DNA of 64,000 nucleotides, taken from positions 16,512,001 through 16,576,000 of the forward strand of contig CM072335.1 of assembly GCA_036874045.1 (NCBI GenBank), read 5' to 3'. Source of the DNA: Cymodocea nodosa (taxonomy: Eukaryota > Streptophyta > Magnoliopsida > Alismatales > Cymodoceaceae). A program made the translations under genes and the position numbers. Shown here in pieces: positions 58,491-64,000 of this stretch (the stretch's first letter is position 1; every line of letters begins with the position of its first letter). The notes below the pieces were generated by a model. It made no database searches. It was not told where the DNA came from and worked only from the letters and a program-made list of their open reading frames with translations.

Positions 58491-60679
58491 TTACATTAAA
58501 GGAAAATAAACAATGTAAGGTGTAGTTGACTTTTTTTGTAACAAATCTTGAATTAAATTATCCCTCTCCCTCAGAAGTTGTTCTAAATGAGCCACTTGGT
58601 CCAAAAGTATCTGATTATGTTGAAGTAGAAGCTCATTTTGTTTTAGGAAGGTCTCAGAATTATCAACTACTGTAAATGGAGTTACTGGAGTTGGAGGAGG
58701 TGGAGTTTCTATAGAAGGAGGTACGGTAGGAGGTGGAGTTTTTGTAGAAGGAGAAGCTGAATTCTGAGTTGTAGATGGATGAAAATGAGGGGGCAACTCA
58801 ACCGAATCAGAAGAGGACATTCTTTGAAGATCCTTAAGCTGTAGTACTCTTCTTTTAATGGATTTCAAAGGTTTGCCTGATAAATCAATATATCTAGCCA
58901 TTAGATGATAAATAAAATCTCCATAGTACAGAAAACTTTGCAGATGAGTAATTTGAGCAATAATAACTTTTGCCCAGTTAACCTTGATACCAGCCATCAC
59001 AACATAAGTGGTTTGGTAGACTTTCCTCTCCAATTCATCTACATGACCAATTTTCTGAAATACAGAGGTAGATAGAATTGTGGCAATCATTCAGGCCAAA
59101 CCATTAAGATCTGTAGTCTTAACTAACTTGAATTGTTTATCAGGAGTTTTGCCAATCAATTTATTCATCTCTGATTCCTGTCACCCAAGTTCTGATGGAG
59201 AAAGAATAATATTTATACCAGTAGATGGTATTCTAAAAAGATTCTCCAAAAATTCTCCATCAATCCTGATTGTGTGATGTTGTAGGTGCAAGAGTAAAAA
59301 ATGTGGAAAGATCTCAAGATTTGAGTAGAAAATGGGAATTAGGTCTTCAAAAATAGATAACCCTAAGGGAGAAGAAATAAGACCTAAAAGCCCTTGATGA
59401 ATGAGCAGACTGTGAATTGAATCCATTCCTTTAAAATTTACTGGTCTACTGTAGATGATCTTCATTCCTTGATATTTATTGAAAAAGAGATTCCTAGCTG
59501 TAGAAGATCTGAAATAATATACATTTGTAGGGATGTTTGAAGAATAATTGATTGCAACTTTTGGATCTTCATCTACTAGAGGGTTTTTAGAAGGTGGAGG
59601 AGATTGAGGAACATAAACAAAACCTGAATCTGCATACAATCTTGTATCACCATTTGAGTGTGAGGAAAAGGAATTGGATGAGATTCTACATCAGATGAAG
59701 GAGGAGGAGGTGTGAAGTCTTCTCTATGTACAAATAGAGATTGGGCAAAACTCGGATGAGAGGAGAGAGTTTTCTTTCTTCTCCTAGAGTAAGTGAATGG
59801 AGTAGATGGAAGGGGAGATGAGACAACTGTAGGCAAAACTAGAGTAGATGAGGAAATCAAATGAGAAGGATCAGGAGCAAGTTGGTGTAGAGTTCCAATA
59901 CACAACTCAGGAATTTAAGGATATGATTGACTAGCCACATGCCTGAAATCAATTTCTTTCTAGGGAAAAAAGAATTTAGGTTCAGCCATTGATTTCTTCT
60001 TATCTGCCATATCAGAAAAATCATAATAACAAGTAGGATCTGTAGGCTCTTGAATTTTAATTCCTAGTTGCTCACTGAGTTTATGCAGTAATGCTTGATT
60101 TCTTCTCCTTACTAGAGTATCTTATAAGTGTAGGGCCATATGTAATTCTCATTTCTCAGATGCCCTAGTATCCTTAGAAGTACTCAAAAATTGGCTAACA
60201 TAAGCCTCATAAACAGATTTAAATTGAGGTTCTAAGGAGTTAACTTTGGCAGTAAATATGTCTTCACCATTTGAAGAAGAATCCTTAGAAATCCTATGAG
60301 CAACAGAATTTGTTTTACTATTTTGTGAAGAATGGGTAGAAGTGGTCTTTTATTTTTTATGACCAGTAGAAGGTTTGGTGTATTTTCTCAAGGAAGGCTT
60401 CTTGGTTTTCAACTGTTTCCCACTTTTAACAAAGGTGGTAATATGATGAAATTTACGAAGAATAGACAATTGTTTCTCCAAACACAATAAACGAGTGACA
60501 ATTTCTGAGGTTCCATATACTGACTCAATATCAATGACCTCTTCTCCGGTAGAAATAATGAGTTGAGCTTTTGCGGGAGAAAGATCTTCCATAACTGTTT
60601 GGAGATCTTGTTCCATTCTTTGAATTTGCTGTTCTTGCTCTTGCAGAGAAAGGGCATAAAAACGTCCAGATGAAGCCAT
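58491..60679 (-). pseudogene. copia D aORF, putative plant transposon protein-like
   Basis: The ATG at 60679 (MASSGRFYALS) starts a coiled-coil-like region. After stops and a frame change comes a Pro/Ser-rich part (59905-59600). The conserved domain follows: VYYFRSSTARNLFFNKY, IIYSRPVNF, IFYSNLEIFP (59640-59181), and, after a stop, the second half (59090-58491) with GIKVNWAKVIIAQ...FLYYGDFIYHLMARYIDLS. A Pro-rich linker (PPPTVPPS) and a terminal leucine-rich coiled coil (NELLLQHNQILLDQVAHLEQ) follow. The order domain, Pro- or Gln-rich linker, C-terminal helix matches the A2 aORF. No membrane or signal segment is evident. It ends 160 bp before the PPT. Confidence 0.8.
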
Positions 60680-62049
60680 GAAGGAGAAGGCATGAAAAAG
60701 AGATGAAGTAGACGAAGGATTTGAGAATCAGAAGGTTGAGACAAAGTGAGAAGATAACCCTCCGAAAGCATATAAAAATTGGAAAGTTCCAGAGATCGGT
60801 GAGTTAGAGGTTGAACTTACCGAAAGGCAGGAGAATTTCGGATAGTTACAGAATAACTATCTGAAAAAGAAATAAGGTCACAAGATTGGAACTTACCGAA
60901 ACTAAGAATTTTTCAGATAGTTACAACTTAATTATCTGAAAAGCCCTTAAGACAAAAAGCTAACTCTCCAAAGACTTCCAGCACTTAACCAATTAAAGAA
61001 AATAACTCCCCCTAAAAATATGCTGACTAAGAAAGAAAGAGATCTTAAAATTGAGAAAATCAGACATATGAAGAAGAATAAACTCCCCCTGAATTTTTAA
61101 ATAAAAGAAATCAGCAAAAAAAATTTTGTTGTAGTATTTGTATTTTTATAATGTTTTTATTATTTTATTATTATTATTATTTTTAATATTTTTTTTATGA
61201 TTAGATATATAGATATAAATATATATATATATATATATTTATCATTCATTTTTTTTTTTAATTGTGTGAGAATTACTGAAATATTCAATACTCCACATTA
61301 AGATAAAGAACACATTTCACTTAGGATAAGAACTTGATCCTATGGTTCACCTTATTAACCTTAAAAAAGTCAGTTTTCATAAACTTCAGTGCTATAACTT
61401 AATGGTTTTAGAATAGAAAAATTCAAAATTATTTAATATGTTCTCTCCGGCTAGTTTGAAATTTCCATGAAGCAACCCCAAGGTATATTTTCCCTTAACA
61501 ATGTCTGTTATGTAATTAACTAAAAAGAAAAGAAGATCTTTGAGAATTATGAAACGATCAGTACTGCATAACCAATAATTAGAGGTGCTTTTTTTTTTTT
61601 TTTCAAGATTGGTGTTGGTTGCTCTTTGCAATAAACATTCCATTTCTTTTTTCTTTTTTTTTTCAACAATGGCAATCACTTTGATAGTACTAAAAAATGG
61701 AAAGTGTAGAAAGTTAAAAACATTTGGACAAGGTCAGGTTAAATATCTTGAGTCTTATTGCTTCAAACCACTTTTCCTTGTTTTTCACCCTCACATATTA
61801 AATACCTCTAAATTTTCTAATCATGAAACATTCAGTCTAACAAATAGGAATACAATCACAGAATTAATTAAGGTAACTTGGCTATTTTTCAGATTTAGAT
61901 CCCCATTCTAAGTGTCATGTGGACATTATTCTATTTGTGGAGCAGAAACCTTCAATAATGTTGTGAGTTATTCTAAGTTGATTTTAATATAGATGTATGA
62001 AATCATTGTAATTTATAAACTCAGTAGAAAATCCCATGAAGAGTGTTGG
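60680..62049 (-). promoter_or_regulatory. copia D aORF upstream region
   Basis: 60790-60970 holds inverted pairs of the D LTR type: TCGGTGAGTTAGAGG with GAACTTACCGAA, TTTCGGATAGTTACAG with ATAACTATCTGAAA, and further copies. On the minus strand TTTTTATATGC (about 60766-60776) is a TATA candidate 90 bp before the ATG. 61130-61260 is low-complexity AT with (TA)n at 61220-61238. 61260-62049 has no recognisable gene; the 108-codon ORF there starts in a poly-T tract. Confidence 0.45.
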
Positions 62050-63631
62050 TGTAGGATCGTATGGCTACACAAGAGGGGGGTGAATTGTGTATTTTTAATA
62101 TTTTCTGAAATATAATTGAAACTTTAAAACTCAAAAATAAGTCGAGACATTGTTTTCAGAAAATCATTTTTATTCAAGGTTTCAATTTACAATATACAAT
62201 TCAATTCTCCTCAGAAATTGTAGATGCAATTATATTTCGATACCATGTATCATCTAAACAATTTCATAACTACAAATAGAGAAAACTAATTTGCGGAATT
62301 TAAAACTTTTCTCCCTGTTTGAGATCTTTCTTCTTCTTCTTTTTCTTCTTCAGCAATTCTTCAGTGACGAATATCTTGTCTTTTCATGCTTCACCGAATT
62401 TGCTTTCTTCTGATACTTCAAATCTTTAGTGACGAAAATCTTACCTTTTTATGCTTCATTGAACTTTCTTCCACTTGAGAGATTTTCCCCGAGAAGGTGT
62501 TTTTCATCCTTGAAAAAGATTTTTCTTTTGGTGTGCAGGGACGGTTTGATCCTTGAAAAGATTTTTCCTTTTGTGTGCAAGGATAAATTGATCAACGAGA
62601 ATTCTATGCCTTTTATACTGTATCTTCATTTCATGCATATCCTTCACATTTAACCACCACCAGTTTTCCACTTCTCCACGTCTTTTCTTTTTCCTTCATC
62701 GAAACACACACGTTCTAACCCACGTTTATATTTCGAATTTTCTTTAATCATCAGTCCTGGATCTCTGAAAAATTTCCTGGAAAATGAACTTTCTCGTCCA
62801 AAAGTTTTTCATCAGTGTAATAAGAAGTCGTTACTTTAATGTTAACTAAACGAGTAACACAAGTATATATATAACTTAACGTTTCTATCTTAACGAGTTC
62901 CTCATGTGCCATTTCACGTGGCAAGTACTATAGCTAACTCAACGAACTATGTCCGTGGTGTTATGCTAATTCAACGAACCATCTCCGTTGTGTTATGATA
63001 ACTCAACGAACCAGTAATAAACAAATGTTTTTATAATAAGAATTTTACCACGTGCAAAAATAACAACTTAAGTTTATAACGCTAACCTAACGCGTTGCCT
63101 TAGTGTTCAATATAGCAACTCAACGCATTTAGTTATGTTAACTTAACGAGTTAAACATGTGCACCTCACGTGATACAATACAACATTCGTAACTTATAAT
63201 TTCACCACGTGTATAACACTAACTTAACGAGTTCGTCTCTTCTTTTACTCACTAACTTAACGAGTTATCACGTGACCTATTTTAACCTTTAAGCCTCTAA
63301 CTTAACGAGTTCTCACGTGACCTCTATACAAACAAAACTCTAACTTAACGAGTTGTCTAAACGTGCATTGTTCATTATACAGAAGATATAACATTAAAAC
63401 ATATCATGCTTTTCAATAAAAATACACGTTAACTTAACGTTTAGCTAAATGAGAAATTAATGCAACAAAACGACTAGTTATTAACTTCAGATCCAATACA
63501 GACAAGTATTTATATCAGTAAACTTTTTCTGTATTAATTGATGATTTTAATTTCTTTTCACAAGCAATAGTAATTGAGCAAATATGATTATTTTCATTCA
63601 ACACACATCATCAAAACAAAAATACTCAACA
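62050..63631 (-). repeat. solo LTR of copia family A with GTTGG target duplication
   Basis: Plus view TGTAGGATCG to AATACTCAACA, 1582 bp, equivalent to the A2 LTRs including the duplicated R-region unit (about 62498-62590). GTTGG occurs at 62045-62049 and again at 63632-63636. No internal sequence follows, so this is a solo LTR left by LTR-LTR recombination. Confidence 0.95.
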
Positions 63632-63821
63632 GTTGGTTGTTTTGTTTTTGTTTTAAAGTTTGAAGAATAATTATTTGTAAATATTCTCAAGAAATAACTC
63701 AAAATAAGGATTAGACAGAAATAGATTATCAAAATAACTCAATGTAATCAAAACAGATAATAGAAAATGAGATGGTGAAGTAAATATAAAAGAAATAGAA
63801 GATAAAAGATAGTAGGTAAAG
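63632..63821 (-). other. copia D post-pol spacer
   Basis: Starts with the GTTGG duplication. AT-rich, non-coding sequence between the pol stop and the solo LTR insertion; no similarity to the A2 post-pol module seen. Confidence 0.6.
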
Positions 63822-64000
63822 CTAAAAATCATTTAGGCAACATATTCCTAAATCTCTTCTCAATTTGATAAACTGTTTTTCTTCAAGAGGCTTTGTAAAA
63901 ATATCTGCCAACTGCTCATGAGTAGAAACAAAATTCAGCTCTACGTTATCCTTCATAACATTATCTCTCAAAAAATGGTGTTTTATCTCAATATGTTTTG
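63822..64000 (-). CDS. pol: copia D pol C-terminus (RNase H end), partial
   Basis: An open minus-strand frame from the window edge to a stop at 63822: KHIEIKHHFLRDNV, THEQLADIFTKPLEE, and a final LRRDLGICCLNDF. This is the standard end of plant copia RNase H and pairs with the A2 end at 15340-15522. Everything upstream is outside the window. Confidence 0.93.
   Translation of the reverse strand, partial: KHIEIKHHFLRDNVMKDNVELNFVSTHEQLADIFTKPLEEKQFIKLRRDLGICCLNDF

Larger units (their letters stand above)
56588..64000 (-). mobile_element. Ty1/copia element D, 3' portion, running off the window
   Basis: 3' LTR (56588-58318), PPT, aORF, leader region, an inserted solo LTR of family A, and the C-terminus of pol at the window edge. 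Inserted just upstream of F-box copy 2. The 5' part is outside the window. Confidence 0.88.

Noticed and set aside
61585..61911. 108-codon plus-strand ORF
   Set aside because: Starts in a poly-T tract (Phe-rich) and shows no domain or conservation.

Overview
This window is a plant nuclear chromosome segment, most likely from a eudicot (species not identifiable), made almost entirely of nested, mostly decayed LTR retrotransposons. It is AT-rich and CpG-poor. Evidence for plant origin: initiator-Met primer sites (TGGTATCAGAGC) beside SIRE-like Ty1/copia gag-pol, a tRNA-Asp-type primer site beside Athila-like Ty3/gypsy gag-pol, an F-box protein gene, and extra ORFs resembling the plant-only 'putative plant transposon protein' family. 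The only likely ordinary host gene is a GC- and CpG-rich first-exon region at 114-545 (minus).

Layout. 1105-3129: Athila-type LTR (minus). 4018-6784: broken Athila pol (plus). 6958-24265: copia element A1, whose 5' LTR is split by a complete nested copia element A2 (8368-21451) with a perfect 5-bp target duplication AATTG. 24266-30398: copia element B, inserted in A1 and truncated in RNase H, where it is fused to a second Athila pol (30400-32730, plus). 33037-49167: a 16-kb minus-strand Athila-like element with two LTRs, PBS and PPT. Its order is gag C-terminus/protease, pol (RT core deleted), aORF, gag N-terminus, intact F-box ORF, then a non-coding module. 49168-51898: opposite-strand partial LTR fused to an aORF remnant. 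51933-56587: 3' end of a second F-box-carrying Athila element (minus). 56588-64000: 3' part of copia element D (minus), with a solo A-type LTR (62050-63631, target duplication GTTGG) inside it.

The most notable signal is sharing between Ty1/copia and Ty3/gypsy elements that should be unrelated outside their enzymes. (1) An LTR segment of about 97 bp is about 83% identical by hand count. (2) About 1 kb of non-coding sequence 3' of pol in copia A2 aligns with the pre-PPT region of the Athila elements. (3) Both kinds carry a homologous extra ORF (aORF). (4) All their LTRs carry arrays of short inverted motif pairs (types TAACTCAACGG, TAACTATCCGA, AACTTAACGAGTT) with ACTTAAGT and CACGTG boxes. 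The same motif type recurs before each aORF and before the displaced gag and F-box ORFs, suggesting several promoters per element under one regulatory code.

Most coding sequences are pseudogenes. Their stops are mainly CAG/CAA or TGG codons altered by C-to-T or G-to-A transitions, as expected of methylated, silenced repeats. Many boundaries come from comparing copies by eye. LTR ends supported by PBS, PPT or target duplications are firm; the others are approximate.
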